Assembly: GCA_008704415.1 (NCBI GenBank)
Contig: VXIS01000081.1
Location: 1 to 64,000, forward strand
DNA: 64,000 bases
Direction of reading: 5' to 3'
Source of the DNA: Sphaerosporella brunnea
Lineage: Eukaryota; Ascomycota; Pezizomycetes; Pezizales; Pyronemataceae
Shown here: positions 22,851-32,046 of the stretch, in pieces
Layout of the letters: each line of letters opens with the position of its first letter
Numbering within the stretch: position 1 is the stretch's first letter
Made by a program: the position numbers and the translations under genes
The notes under the pieces: model-generated
Databases searched by the model: none
Seen by the model: the letters and a program-made list of their open reading frames with translations, nothing else
Told to the model about the DNA's origin: nothing

Positions 22851-23319
22851 CTCTCGAGCTACGACATACTTAGCGTGCTTCGTGAAGTATAAATATAGAC
22901 GAGTATTCGGAGGGTAAGTACCTTTTCTTCCGTTTCGCTCAACTGAGTCGTTCTCTGCATCCAAGCTCCCCAGGCAAGACCTGGGGAGATCGAGTTGACG
23001 CGGATCTGGAGGTGCGTAGCGCTTTTGACCTGGTCTTCTTTCTCGCCGATTCTATCGCGCGCTCCACGTCTCGCAACCCAGGGCAAGGGAGATGACCTGC
23101 GCGGGAGAGCACCGATCGCCCGCGCCGTCTTTACCGTTTCTTCGTAGGCGTGCTATCGAGTGGCTCGGCATCAATCTTTGTTCAGCTAGAGCCAATAGAG
23201 ACGAGAAGCCTTACGTTGACTCTGCACCTCCCTTGGGAGTATTGTGCGCAACCTCCGAAATCGCGCGTTGCACGGCGTTGCATGTGTGGTAAGTAAGATT
23301 TCCGTAGCCCCTCTTTTGC

Positions 23320-23368
23320 CTACAAACATCAGTCAGTAAGCCGAATTGTGGTGGATCGGAATACTTAC
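23320..23368 (-). other. Predicted 49-nt intron
   Basis: GTAAGTATTCC donor, TTACTGAC branch region and TTTGTAG acceptor. The donor extends well beyond the usual six bases and matches those at 26,348 and 26,047. Identical in the right arm (45,557-45,605). Confidence 0.65.
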
Positions 23369-23454
23369 TTTGGGCTTCCCCACGATGTGGTAAGAGGGAG
23401 ACCCGTAGCCCTCATACCGAACGTGTAGCATCGCAAGCTCCAGCAAGCGGAGAG

Positions 23455-23515
23455 CTAGATATCGACAGTTAACATGCACCACCCTTTTGCAGGCGCTTAT
23501 CGGAGTTACACTTAC
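23455..23515 (-). other. Predicted 61-nt intron
   Basis: GTAAGTGTAACTCC donor, GTTAAC branch region and ATCTAG acceptor. It leaves an 86-nt exon before the next intron. Right-arm copy 45,410-45,470. Confidence 0.5.
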
Positions 23516-23864
23516 GGGACGTGGTCGACCCGCTCTGCAACCGCCAACTCCGCCGGTTGGCTGTCCTGAAGGGCTAACGGGAGTGGAAGAAACCTTCCCA
23601 AGGGAGCGGGTAGCGGTGTGGGATTTTGGCTGGGTTTGCGGTCCTTTGAAGACCGTAAACCTCGCTGCTATGCACTGCTGCGGGAGCAGGCTGGGGTGCA
23701 GTGTGATTGGATGGTGTTCGTCGTGGTGGGGTAAACCTGTGTAGCGTTGTCGGCAGTGGGAGAACGTGGCATTATTGTTGGCGATGCTCTTGTAGCTAGT
23801 AGTAGCAATGTGTAGTCGAAAACCTCTGAGCAAACACTGCGGTCATGGAATAAAGTCATCGAAG

Positions 23865-23915
23865 GCGGTGATGGTACCGTAAATATTTGGGGTGTAAAGA
23901 GCTGGGGTGGGTGTG
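23865..23915 (-). promoter_or_regulatory. Conserved block B, outer copy
   Basis: On the minus strand: GCACACCCACC, then TTTACACCCCA, four bases, then TTTACGGTACC, followed within 20 nt by an ATG. The same order and spacing occurs at 31,365-31,410. Position just upstream of a unit suggests a core promoter. Confidence 0.45.
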
Positions 23916-24679
23916 CGCTGGGACTGGGTGATTAAGCAACGGCAGGCAGCAACGCTACTGTATTGATGCTCGACTATCTTGCGAGTAGACCGTTAAGAGT
24001 AAATACAGGGGACATTGCATCCCTTCAGTAAGGAATCCCTTGGACCTCAGCAGTCGCAATCTCTACATCGAGTCCTCGCAACAGTGAGATCTCATAGCTC
24101 ACAGATATCATCTCAGTATCTGGCCCACTGCTTGAAAGGCAGTGACCAGTGGATAACTGCATAGCGTCAATCGCAAACCACCCGCCCTACCACCGGCATG
24201 GAAAGATCGTAGGGGAGACGCAAATTTGGGAAGGCAGGTATTTTGCTGCCGAATACTTTCCGGCATAATCCTACCACTTCTGCTCTGGGTTTGGATATGG
24301 AGGTGGGAGCAACACGGTGTAATGAGGGGAGTGACGTAATGGGGATACAACGCCTAGGATCTGTCTGTCGATATGTATAAGGCGGGGGTTATGGTCATAG
24401 AACTCTTTCCATGGTCCCGGGCTAGGTTGCTTCAACGATGGGCTGGCAATATGGATGGAGAGAACCGTGTGGGGATTCCGTTCAGTAATATTGATTTCAA
24501 CTGAACGCACAAGAACATGTGACAACAACAGATGTAGCAGAGAAAGAAGAGAACTAGCCACACATGCCAAGTTACAGGACACGCAATCTCTGCCATCCTC
24601 CTGATCCAGTGGGACTGGAATCTTGGTCCAAGTCCGACCTCTCTAACTTGTCCAACATTTCCGGCGGTTGCCTTCCCCT

Positions 24680-25132
24680 TCACCGCAAGCAGTTTCGCTT
24701 GAAAAAAGCTAAACTCTCATACTGTTGAAGACGCACCATGTTCACCGGCGTTGTCAACGCTCTCGGTTGATCGTGAAAATCTAGTTGTCGGTTTAGTATC
24801 GCTGGGGCTTCGTAGGCCTCGTAGACTTCGAGTTGAGGCCCCGCTACGAGTATGTTCTTGAGCACGGCGTTCCCAACAATCGGTCTAGCATGTCTGGCAA
24901 CGAAGTTGAAACCGAGCTTGTTGTGGACTTTGACCGTCAAGTCCTGCTTGCGGATCCTTTCAATCTCTGGCATCACCCACGGAAAGTAACTTTTCCGTGT
25001 ACTCCACGGCCGTAAGATCGACGCGCAGGCTCGCTTAGCAATACGTTGTCGTATCAGATAGCTCCGACTCGACACGCCAACGTAGTTGATTGGTTTAGTG
25101 GTGTGCTCTAGACCAGTAAAATGAGACGGCAA
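24680..25132 (-). CDS. Hypothetical ORF, about 150 codons
   Basis: Longest frame of this interval on the minus strand, with internal stretch KVHNKLGFNFVARHARPIVG and a tail differing between the arms (FFKRNCLR here, longer in the right arm because of a one-base homopolymer difference). No domain recognised, no clear leader. A second minus frame follows (24,271-24,582). It may be part of the unit array. Confidence 0.25.
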   Translation of the reverse strand: MPSHFTGLEHTTKPINYVGVSSRSYLIRQRIAKRACASILRPWSTRKSYFPWVMPEIERIRKQDLTVKVHNKLGFNFVARHARPIVGNAVLKNILVAGPQLEVYEAYEAPAILNRQLDFHDQPRALTTPVNMVRLQQYESLAFFKRNCLR

Positions 25133-25504
25133 CCGTCAGAGGTGGATTCAACGGAACTCTGCGCTCAGTGGGGAGGGTCTTACAGGGTGTGTCATCTCTC
25201 GACGTCTTGCGGATCTGGCTTGCTGCTGCTGCGGCAATGGCCTGAGCTGGAGTTGGCTGTGTGATATCGAGTGGTATTTGTTTAATTTAATGAACCGGCG
25301 GGGCTACCTGATGGCCGGCAGCAGCGTGGTTTGCTTTCGTGGGGAGCTTGGGGAGGTTTGGTTGCGGCCAGTGTATTGGGTTGGGTAAGCTTCACAACCT
25401 AGCACTCGCACCGGGACCAGCGATATCCGACACGATACGATGCGGCAGAGCTTCGGCTCCTTGAATATCAGTAGGTGCATAATAATCGAGCTCCGGCTTC
25501 CGGC

Positions 25505-25605
25505 GTATTTCGAGTGCCGAGCTGGTGAATTCGCGTTTATGGAATGCAATTTGGTCACGGCTGCGCATGTCCACGCTGGGAGCAGGCGAGGATTGCATTT
25601 TATAT
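25505..25605 (-). repeat. Block A, copy f
   Basis: TTTCGAGTGCCGAGCTGGTG at one end and GCGAGGATTGCATTTTATA at the other, about 100 bp apart. It contains GGAATGCAATTTGGTC. The hairpin part is degraded. Confidence 0.55.
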
Positions 25606-25829
25606 CTACCGGACCGAAGAGAATGATAGGGACATATCATCCGTATAGCGTACTTATTCAACAATTCTACCGCCGAATTGATCCAAGATCGCGACTCCCT
25701 TCCTCCCCAACTGCAACCGTAGTACCAGCCTGCCAAGCTCCTTGCTTTTCTTGCCCCGGCTGCCGCAAATCCAGCGTGGGGTTTTTGGGTGTCCACAACT
25801 CCTCCAAAAACCTCTCGAAAGTTCCTGTG

Positions 25830-25860
25830 CCACCAGGCGAAGAGGAACTCCGCCTGGTGG
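25830..25860. repeat. 10-bp hairpin, exon copy 1
   Basis: CCACCAGGCG and CGCCTGGTGG around an 11-nt loop, inside the exon. The stem is perfect. It is repeated in the paralogous exon at 26,157-26,187. Confidence 0.85.
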
Positions 25861-26046
25861 CATCCAGCATTGTCTGGAACTTTTCTCTTTGCGCTTGGTA
25901 TCCCATCAGCAGCCTTTACCACTGCCCCCGTCCCTTCGGCCCCTCTTCTAGAGTGGGGGTAGACCCACGTCATTTTCCATATTCTTGCCCTTCTTTCGGT
26001 TTCCCCACGATAGGTTCGAGGAGAATTATCTGTAAACCATCCTCGA

Positions 26047-26097
26047 CTATAACTCATCAGCACCACCACGTAGAGGATTGGGAGTGAGGATACTTAC
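26047..26097 (-). other. Predicted 51-nt intron
   Basis: GTAAGTATCCTC donor, GTGCTGATG branch region and GTTATAG acceptor. The adjoining exon frames join in phase. Right-arm copy 42,829-42,879. Confidence 0.65.
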
Positions 26098-26156
26098 ACC
26101 CATCGTGGGAGATTGAGCTGCCACAACTGCTTCGCAACGGTCCTGAAGTCCCCGTG

Positions 26157-26187
26157 CCACCAGGCGAAGAGGAACCCCGCCTGGTGG
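26157..26187. repeat. 10-bp hairpin, exon copy 2
   Basis: Same perfect stem as at 25,830-25,860, with one base changed in the loop only. Right-arm partner 42,738-42,768. Confidence 0.85.
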
Positions 26188-26347
26188 CATCCAGCATTGT
26201 CTGGAACTTTTCTCTTCTTGGGCTTGGTATCCCACACCAGCCTTCCCACCCATTTTGTCTGGTTCATCTCGGTGTCGGTACTCTTGCCCGTATCTCGGCG
26301 TCCACCCTAGATAGGTGCGAGGGAACATCTCCGTAAACCACCCTTGG

Positions 26348-26398
26348 CTATAACAAATCAGCATCCCGGGATAGATGATTGCAGCCAGGAATACTTAC
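26348..26398 (-). other. Predicted 51-nt intron
   Basis: GTAAGTATTCC donor, TGCTGAT branch region and GTTATAG acceptor, the same length and acceptor as the intron at 26,047. Right-arm copy 42,527-42,577. Confidence 0.65.
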
Positions 26399-26454
26399 GC
26401 TCTGCGTCGGCCAGCTGTAGTAAAGTGGGCTCGCGGCGGTCTGCGATCCCCGGC

Positions 26455-26575
26455 TCCCTGAGTGAACTTGCTCGAGGTGAGGAGCGGGGGGGGGGGGCAG
26501 TGAACTTGCTCAAGGTGGGGGAGAGGGGGGGGGGGGGCAGCGTAAATTTGCTCAAGGTGGGGGAGGGGGTGTGTG
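26455..26575. repeat. Tandem repeat of about 45 bp with poly-G tracts
   Basis: Three units, each with GAACTTGCTC(A/G)AGGTG (the last reads AAATTTGCTCAAGG), separated by G runs of up to 14. On the minus strand the units encode TLSKFT(A/L)PPPP-type repeats. The G runs differ in length between arms, so the frame here is unreliable. Confidence 0.8.
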
Positions 26576-27106
26576 CGGTGAACGTGGCCGCCCGCGGTTC
26601 TTCGTGTTCGCGCTTCATTGTGGCGCTGAAGTGTTTGTAGCAAGAGAGGTAAACCAGCTGCGCCATAAAAAACAGTTTGATAACCGAAGGCGGTGGGATT
26701 GAGGGAGTGGTAGCATTGAGATAAAGATGTGAACCGTGGGTGTGGGATTGTGGGATTGTGGGTAGGGGGTGCGGTGGGAAGCCTTTTATCACAGCGCCAC
26801 ACGGAACAGAAACCTCCGACCGCAAAAGTGCAGCATGTCACTCGGTAATGATAATTTAACTAGCTATAGCAGGAGATATCATTCAGCTTTTGAGTTATCC
26901 ACGTTATTCACTATTAAAGATTATGCTAGCTAGATGGCATCACCGATTCCACAGCTACATATAACATCATTGCTTATTAAATCACCGCCCCCAAACTGCT
27001 TGTGTGTGATCATTGTATCAGTCACCGCCTATGTCCAAAGGATGGTGGATACGATATAGAACATGGCAGCATCGGGTTGACGCGGCATCCAGCACCCCCA
27101 GTATTA

Positions 27107-27322
27107 TCAGACATGACGTTGATTTTTGGACCGTATCCTCTTAAGACTTGGAATGATCAGCAGCTCATAGCCTTCTAGATGGGTTGGTATACGTACCGGG
27201 AATCTCGCTTCAAGTACCTGGCTTTCTTTGTTTTCTGTAATTTTGCCGCTTTTAGGGGATCTTTGTGCTTCTTCTTCAAGTTCATTAGTCTCAGCATTCC
27301 GTTTTGTCTTTGTATCGTGCAC
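27107..27322 (-). pseudogene. Unit 5 exon with intron
   Basis: Charged, low-complexity frame (NELEEEAQRSPKSGKITENK) ending at a donor; the predicted intron 27,147-27,196 (50 nt) has GTACGTATACC donor, GCTGATC branch region and CATTCCAAG acceptor. After splicing the frame stops almost at once. No ATG in frame after the upstream stop. Function unknown. Confidence 0.35.
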
Positions 27323-27604
27323 CCAGGAAACCTCGTCTAGAGTGGCGGTGTTTGTCTAGGTCTGTGGGGTTCGGGGCTGTCGATGATGTCTTTGAGGTAC
27401 ACCTTCGCTTTCCTAGGATCAATAGAGGTAGCTCTGAGTTAGTCAAGTTTTTTAACCAACAACAATGCCGTAAGGTGAAATGCAAACAAAACATTGTGGC
27501 GAAAGGTGATTTCCGGTATCAGCGGTGGAAATTACTCCCCTACCGAGCGTGCATACGGCCACTCCAGCCATGCATCTGTCCTGTGAAAGATATCCTCAAT
27601 ATGT

Positions 27605-27715
27605 CGCCCAGCGGTCGAGTGCGCACCTGTGTTTTCGATAGTTTGGCAATATGAGTTGGTCTTCGGTGTGCACGTGCTCGGTGAGAGCTGGTGGGGATTG
27701 CATTTTGAACTGATT
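27605..27715 (-). repeat. Block A, copy e
   Basis: GCGGTCGAGTGCGCACCTGT, then GTTTTCGATAG, and GTGGGGATTGCATTTTGAA at the other end. Confidence 0.65.
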
Positions 27716-28215
27716 GAGCCATGCTACACCTGTGTGTATACTACGCAGGAGAGGTTAATTGGTCACTGGTATCGCGAATTACGGCTGTGCTGGCATGGAT
27801 ATCACGAGTGGGTATTGGGTGCTAAAAAGGACTGAAAAAAACCACAGATCGAGCATATCATTCTGAAAGCTACCGATGCCCGCAATTGCCACGGAAGCCA
27901 CAAACAACGCAAATATCTATTATCTAGCCGATCCTTCATACAGTAAAACCATAACCGCCTGCCTTTCCCAAGCTCCCCTCCGTCCGTGTAGCTTCAATAA
28001 GTACAAGCGCTGGCCTTAAAGGATTGGTCATGGCATACTATTCTCTCACCCAGGCAGTGCGGAGCCGGGTATGTACCCGATCTATTTTTCTCGTCCTCCG
28101 TTTCGATCACTTTGATCTCCCTCAACACAGCATTCGACTTCATCATCGCTTTGCCAATCTGGTGTTTGCATATTAGTACCATCAATTTCAGCTGAATTTG
28201 GGTGGCTTACTGTTG

Positions 28216-28600
28216 TTATCGCATGGCTTTTGCTACATCAGTCCCGGAGCACATGGTGGTGTCCTCGCCTTCACCGTCCCCGCCGTCCCTCGTCGCCCTC
28301 CTGATCCTCCTCGTCCTCGTCCTCCACGTCCTCGGCATCCTCCTCGTCTTCGTCTTCCTCGCCCTCCTAGTCCTCCTCGTTCTCTTCCTCGTCGTCCTCG
28401 TCGTCCTCGTCGTCTTCATCATCCTCTTCGTCCTCGTCTTCCTCGCCCGCCTAGTCCTCCTCGTCCTCTTCCTCGTCGTCCTCGTCAACTCGTCGTCCTC
28501 TTCCCCTTGCTCCGGATCCTGGTCCCCCTCCCCCTCCTCGGATTCCTCGCCGGCATCCTCGCGATCAGGAAGCTGGCTGGGCTGCCGGCAAGGTGAATGC
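28216..28600 (-). CDS. Low-complexity Asp/Glu then Thr/Arg-rich frame
   Basis: On the minus strand an acidic segment (EDAGEESEEGEGDQDPEQGE) runs directly into a long Arg/Thr/Lys-rich part (repeats of TRTTRKRTRRTRRARKT), then an acidic end and stop at 28,216. It follows a TATA box at 28,623-28,630, but I see no in-frame ATG between TATA and the acidic segment. The GAG/GAC-type trinucleotide repeats change meaning with frame, so a one- or two-base slip could have turned an all-acidic tract into the basic one. Confidence 0.35.
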
Positions 28601-28622
28601 GCGGTTTCGCCCGCTTCGTGGT

Positions 28623-28630
28623 CTTATATA
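28623..28630 (-). promoter_or_regulatory. TATA box
   Basis: TATATAAG on the minus strand, about 30-45 bp before the acidic/basic frame at 28,600. Identical in the right arm (40,296-40,303). Confidence 0.5.
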
Positions 28631-28959
28631 CCAGCAAACATCGTAATAGGGGCGGCGGAGATGGCGGCTTTCATCGTTGCCGCTTTCGTATCGTAGACGT
28701 TGCGTATTGTTTTTTTGGTAGTGGTTAGGAGTGGAAGAGGTGAATAGAATAAGCCGATACCAACCTTGTTGGTTGACCGAAGGCGGAAAACACAGTACAT
28801 TTTGGGTGTGGTGGGAATATGAAGTGTGCGGTGTCGGGGAGGTCAGAGCTTCACTAGCTCGCACTCAGGAGGATATCATCACCGCCACCGCGAACACCAC
28901 ACTGAACCACAGGCCGTCCGCCCCGATGTGCTCTGTGCAAAAGTCGCATGTTATCTGGC

Positions 28960-29083
28960 GAGGTCATGAGTTCTCGCTCAACAGCCGAGTGCGAGCTGGT
29001 GTTTTCGATGCCGTGAGAATACGCTTTAGTCGCGGATGTGCATGAAGATAGCGACAGCTAGTAGGGGCTGCATTTTTAGCTCA
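28960..29083 (-). repeat. Block A, copy d
   Basis: GAGGTCATGAGTTCTCGCTC, AACAGCCGAGTGCGAGCTGG, GTTTTCGATGCCG, then GGGGCTGCATTTTTAGC. Confidence 0.7.
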
Positions 29084-29547
29084 CCTTGTGAGTGTTTGCT
29101 ATCCTGGCTTTTTCCGCTCGTTCGTGCATGTATGTACATAGCATATTGACCAACATCGATCTCACGCACACAGCTTATAAACAGCAGATCTCTTGTCGAA
29201 CTCAATGAACGCATCTAATTGCTCCCAGTCCCCATATCACCCCCCAAAACTATCGGAACACACTTCGAATGGCTAGCCCCTACGCCCCTGCAAACCAACT
29301 CAGGAATAAATTGTTCTGGATCTAGAGAATCATGTTGTTAGAATGCTCATAGAGGGCAGAGGGATACGGGAATAAGTACCATCCCGTGTCCTTCCTCTGT
29401 TTCACCTGACTGTGGTTTCGAAAAACGTCAACACCAGCACCAGGAGCATGGCGTTGCTCATGGCTTGAGCCCAGATGCTGCGGCCTGAGTTTCGATGGTT
29501 CGAGTAGTGTCGGGCAGCACCGATGTCCAGTCCTTTAACATGCAATG

Positions 29548-29985
29548 TTACGTATACCTGGCACTTCCTTTGCGCGGTGGAGTTAACCATTCCCTTTGTT
29601 TTTCTCTTGTTGAGATTGATATCGCATATCTACCGGCACCTGGCCTCAGTGTCGATAACGTTCTTCCCGGCTGGCTGAAATAATAGATGCATTGGATATC
29701 GGCGTCCAGAATAAAAGTGTAGTGTAGTCTGGACCGCCAGATGTCTGAGCGTGAAGCCCCCTCCCCCTGCAACCGGTTAACCTTTCCGGCTGGATACTTG
29801 GTGGATTGGGGTACTTACCTTGGGCCAAAACCAGCGTATAACTACCACTCTTTCCTCAGCTAACGTAAACACTATACCACAACCGCTGATTTGACCAGTC
29901 GCTGCTTGGGGTGAACCATGGTGATGATGTTGCGCGTTAGCTTCCTCATTCTCGAGCGACTCCGCGCTATCGTCCACTCCGGTGT
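29548..29985 (-). pseudogene. Unit 3: two exons around a 52-nt intron
   Basis: The minus-strand upstream exon ends GCGIVFTLAEERVVVIRWFWPK; intron 29,767-29,818 (GTAAGTACCCC donor, GGTTAAC branch region, GTTGCAG acceptor) joins it in phase 0 to an exon of 73 codons (GEGASRSDIWRSRLHYTF...) ending TAA. The upstream exon is closed by a TGA about 60 codons back with no ATG, so either another exon exists or the gene is broken. The junction peptide PKGEG resembles those of units 6 and 7. Confidence 0.4.
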
Positions 29986-30284
29986 ATCCAGGTCCGGGCT
30001 CTCGTCCCTGGATTCAGCTTGTACTGGGAGGCACGCAGCTGCACACCGAGGGAGGCTCGCAATTCGGACCAGAGCTGGTTGTTTGGGTTGCCTTGATCGG
30101 AATCGAGGGGAATTGAGTGGTATTTGCTGATGTCGTGCGTTGTGGCTGTGATTGAGTGAAAGCACAAGCGACGTGCTTTTGCATAAACCAAGCGAAAGGT
30201 GGGGAAAACAGTACTTGAGTAGTAAACATGTGCGTCTGTGGTTTCTACGATTTTATTCGGGGTCGGAACTTTAGTGGACGCACA

Positions 30285-30400
30285 AGTTCGCACTCGGCAG
30301 CCGAGTGAGCACCCGTGACCTTGACAGGAAATGCCCTTCGGTCGTGCGCTGTGCATGTGAGCCGGAGATGAATACAGTGGTGATTGCATTTCGAGTAGCA
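30285..30400 (-). repeat. Block A, copy c
   Basis: Perfect hairpin CACTCGGC-A-GCCGAGTG at 30,291-30,307, GTGCATGTGAGCC, then GGTGATTGCATTTCGAG. Confidence 0.7.
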
Positions 30401-30452
30401 GGGCAAAGGGAATTGATATGTCAAGGGGGAAGGCAATCAAACCAGTTTGCGT

Positions 30453-30647
30453 CTAGGCACAACAAACCGCTTTTCTTCCGCACAACGAACTCATAATCAC
30501 AGATAAAACACAGCAAAACAAGGCATAATCAACGTATGTAACTATCCAAAAATCTCCATTCTTGTCCTCATACTTAAGCTTTATTCTGCCTCTGTCCCGA
30601 TTAAACCTCAAAATTCTCGCCCTTTCACCAGTTGAACTCCCCTCCAC
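30453..30647 (-). pseudogene. PB1 (OPCA-motif)-like peptide
   Basis: RIKLKYEDKNGDFWIVTYVD followed by YAL resembles the OPCA half of PB1 domains (hydrophobic strand, K-Y-x-D, acidic Gly turn, D near the end). PB1 domains mediate head-to-tail pairing of signalling proteins. Only this half is visible. The frame opens at a TGA upstream without ATG and ends in a hydrophobic Cys-rich tail. It could be chance. Right copy 38,279-38,473. Confidence 0.3.
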
Positions 30648-30783
30648 GTGGCCAGGAACTCGTTGTTTCCTTCCTCAGTTCCATCCAACTATAGCTTTGC
30701 TCAACACCAAGAACATTGGAGTTGATCGTCGTGTTTCCCGCTGCCTGGGCCAAACCATACGAGCTTACGGGGGAGGATCGAGT

Positions 30784-31256
30784 TCACCCTCCCCGGCGTC
30801 CAGCTTCAGTGTTCTCAGTATGCCGGAATTGCCGTTGCTTTTCGCTTGGTGGGATTGCAGTAGTGGTGACTATCCACACCAACACCTGCGGGCTATCAGC
30901 AACTACTCGTCGCTAGCTGCATTGATTGAGGTTCCTACCTGGCTGTAGATGTTTCCGAACCCCTTTGAGTCCGAACAGACGAGCTCCATGGGCGGAATCG
31001 TCGAAGACGAAGGAATGATGGCACCTGTCAGAAACTCAATTCTTCCATGCAAAAGGCTCCCAGTATTCGGCGGCGCCGGGTGCCCAGTCTTCTCGGGATC
31101 CTTGGTAGTCAGAGGATTGGCGGGCTGAGTGGAGAGTTCATCGACGCCCGCCGCAGAATGCTTGGAGCAGCCACGCCGAGGCGGCAATGGCCGGGCTTTC
31201 GCCATTCGGCGTGGAGAGTTCATCGATGCCCGCCGCAGAGTGCTTGGAGCAAACAC
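30784..31256 (-). pseudogene. Unit 2: two exons around a 53-nt intron
   Basis: On the minus strand a frame with CSDSKGFGNIYSQ at its end runs into intron 30,886-30,938 (GTAGGAACCTC donor, GCTGATAG branch region, CCGCAG acceptor). It is joined in phase 0 to 33 codons (VLVWIVTTTAIPPS...) ending TGA. The 5' part overlaps the 82-bp tandem duplication. No ATG opens the frame; the start listed is a GTG. Function unknown. Confidence 0.35.
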
Positions 31257-31292
31257 GCCGAGGCGGCGATTGCCGGGCTTTCGCCATTCGGC
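31129..31292. repeat. 82-bp tandem duplication
   Basis: Two units begin GTGGAGAGTTCATCGA at 31,129 and 31,211 and end GCCATTCGGC. The length is not a multiple of three, so the duplication shifts the frame. Right partner about 37,634-37,797. Confidence 0.85.
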
Positions 31293-31364
31293 GTTGAAGG
31301 GCTGTCCTCAGGCGGTCGAGTGGCAGAAGTAAAGAAACGGTTGCTTAACTGAAGGCATGAAAGC

Positions 31365-31410
31365 ACCGTAAACCTGTGGGGTGTAATGTGTGGTGAGGCT
31401 GTGTGCGATG
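31365..31410 (-). promoter_or_regulatory. Conserved block B, inner copy
   Basis: On the minus strand: CGCACACAGCC, CATTACACCCCA, four bases, GTTTACGGTGC and then an ATG. It matches the block at 23,865-23,915 in order and spacing. Confidence 0.45.
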
Positions 31411-31499
31411 GCGAAGGGGGTGTTGGAGGATTCACTCCTTAGCACTCGCTTGGTTTCGGCCCCGCATCACAACCACCTTGAGGGTGTGTTGTAAGCGCC

Positions 31500-31605
31500 A
31501 TGAGGTCTCACTCGGCTGTCGAGTGCAAGCTGATGTTTTCGCTCGGAATACGATTTGGTCGAGGGTAGGCAAGGAGGCAACGTGAGCGGGTAGAAACAGA
31601 ATTTT
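31500..31605 (-). repeat. Block A, copy b
   Basis: GAGGTCTCACTCGGCTGTCG, GTGCAAGCTGATGTTTTCGC, GGAATACGATTTGGTC, then CAGAATTTTGGG. Confidence 0.65.
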
Positions 31606-31880
31606 GGGTTGGGTGCAGCATGTTCGCAGGGAGGCGGGTGGTGGATGTTGGATCTTCCACTCAAACTACTCAGTACCAGCGAGTTGTGTTGCCTTAGGGC
31701 CGGAGGCGGATGACCACAACGACTACGTTTTATTGAACCAATCAGCGTTGCAAAACTGCGGAGACACTCTAAAGGATTTTTTTTTTTGTCTACAGAGCAA
31801 CGTTGGCTGGTCACTGATCAACGCTTGAAATTGCACTGGATACATGAATGGTTATATTGCTCGTGGTACAATTACCCAAT

Positions 31881-32020
31881 CGCCTAATATAACCAGAACA
31901 CGGTTTTCATTTTCCGAAACGGTTTTTTATGACTGCATCCTAGGCCGCATCGCCTAATATAACCAGAACACGGTTTCTTTTCCGAAACGGTTTTTTTATG
32001 ACCGCATCCTAGGCCACATC
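31881..32020. repeat. 70-bp tandem duplication
   Basis: Two 70-bp units start CGCCTAATATAACCAGAACA at 31,881 and 31,951 with a few differences. No coding content seen. Right partner 36,906-37,045. Confidence 0.9.
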
Positions 32021-32046
32021 GCCGCTTAGTCCCCAATCGTAGAACC

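Larger units (their letters stand above)
22900..23600 (-). pseudogene. Short-chain dehydrogenase/reductase-like relic
   Basis: Three SDR landmarks occur in the correct order and about the right spacing on the minus strand: PTGGVGG (about 23,541-23,560; Gly-rich cofactor loop), YGNLTYHTCNAVQRAISEV (about 23,249-23,305; end of the second Rossmann part) and IRVNSISPG (22,980-23,006; conserved strand before the substrate loop). Two consensus introns (23,455-23,515 and 23,320-23,368) lie between the first and second. The landmarks are not all in one frame and the Tyr-x3-Lys active site was not found. It is probably a decayed NAD(P)-dependent sugar-alcohol-type SDR. Right-arm partner: 45.3-45.96 kb, noisy. 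Confidence 0.4.
25392..26825 (-). pseudogene. Intron-bearing unit 6 with two paralogous exons
   Basis: On the minus strand: a first exon with Pro-rich repeats (from about 26,690, MAQLVYLSCYKHFSATMKRE), intron 26,348-26,398, exon of 249-251 nt, intron 26,047-26,097, then a long exon. The last two exons are paralogues: both start with a peptide of the form GWFT(E/D)xxPRTYxG and contain KVPDNAGCHQA(G/E)FLFAWWH. The second intron joins these frames in phase, but within the first paralogue the GWFT part and the KVPDNAGC part are in different frames, so at least one copy is frameshifted. Function unknown. One frame reads PKKRKV, identical to a classical nuclear localisation signal, possibly by chance. 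Confidence 0.45.

Noticed and set aside
26600..26720. PKKRKV nuclear localisation signal as proof of a nuclear protein in unit 6
   Set aside because: The matching codons lie in one exon (about 26,200-26,215) whose frame is shifted relative to the exon start, and the paralogue reads SAKRKV; too weak to assign location. The coordinates given bracket the upstream exon only.
28202..28696. Hydrophobic 164-codon plus-strand frame (Leu/Val-rich, membrane-like)
   Set aside because: It is the complement of the GAG/GAC-type repeats; the TATA box and acidic/basic frame lie on the minus strand, so the apparent membrane protein is an artefact.
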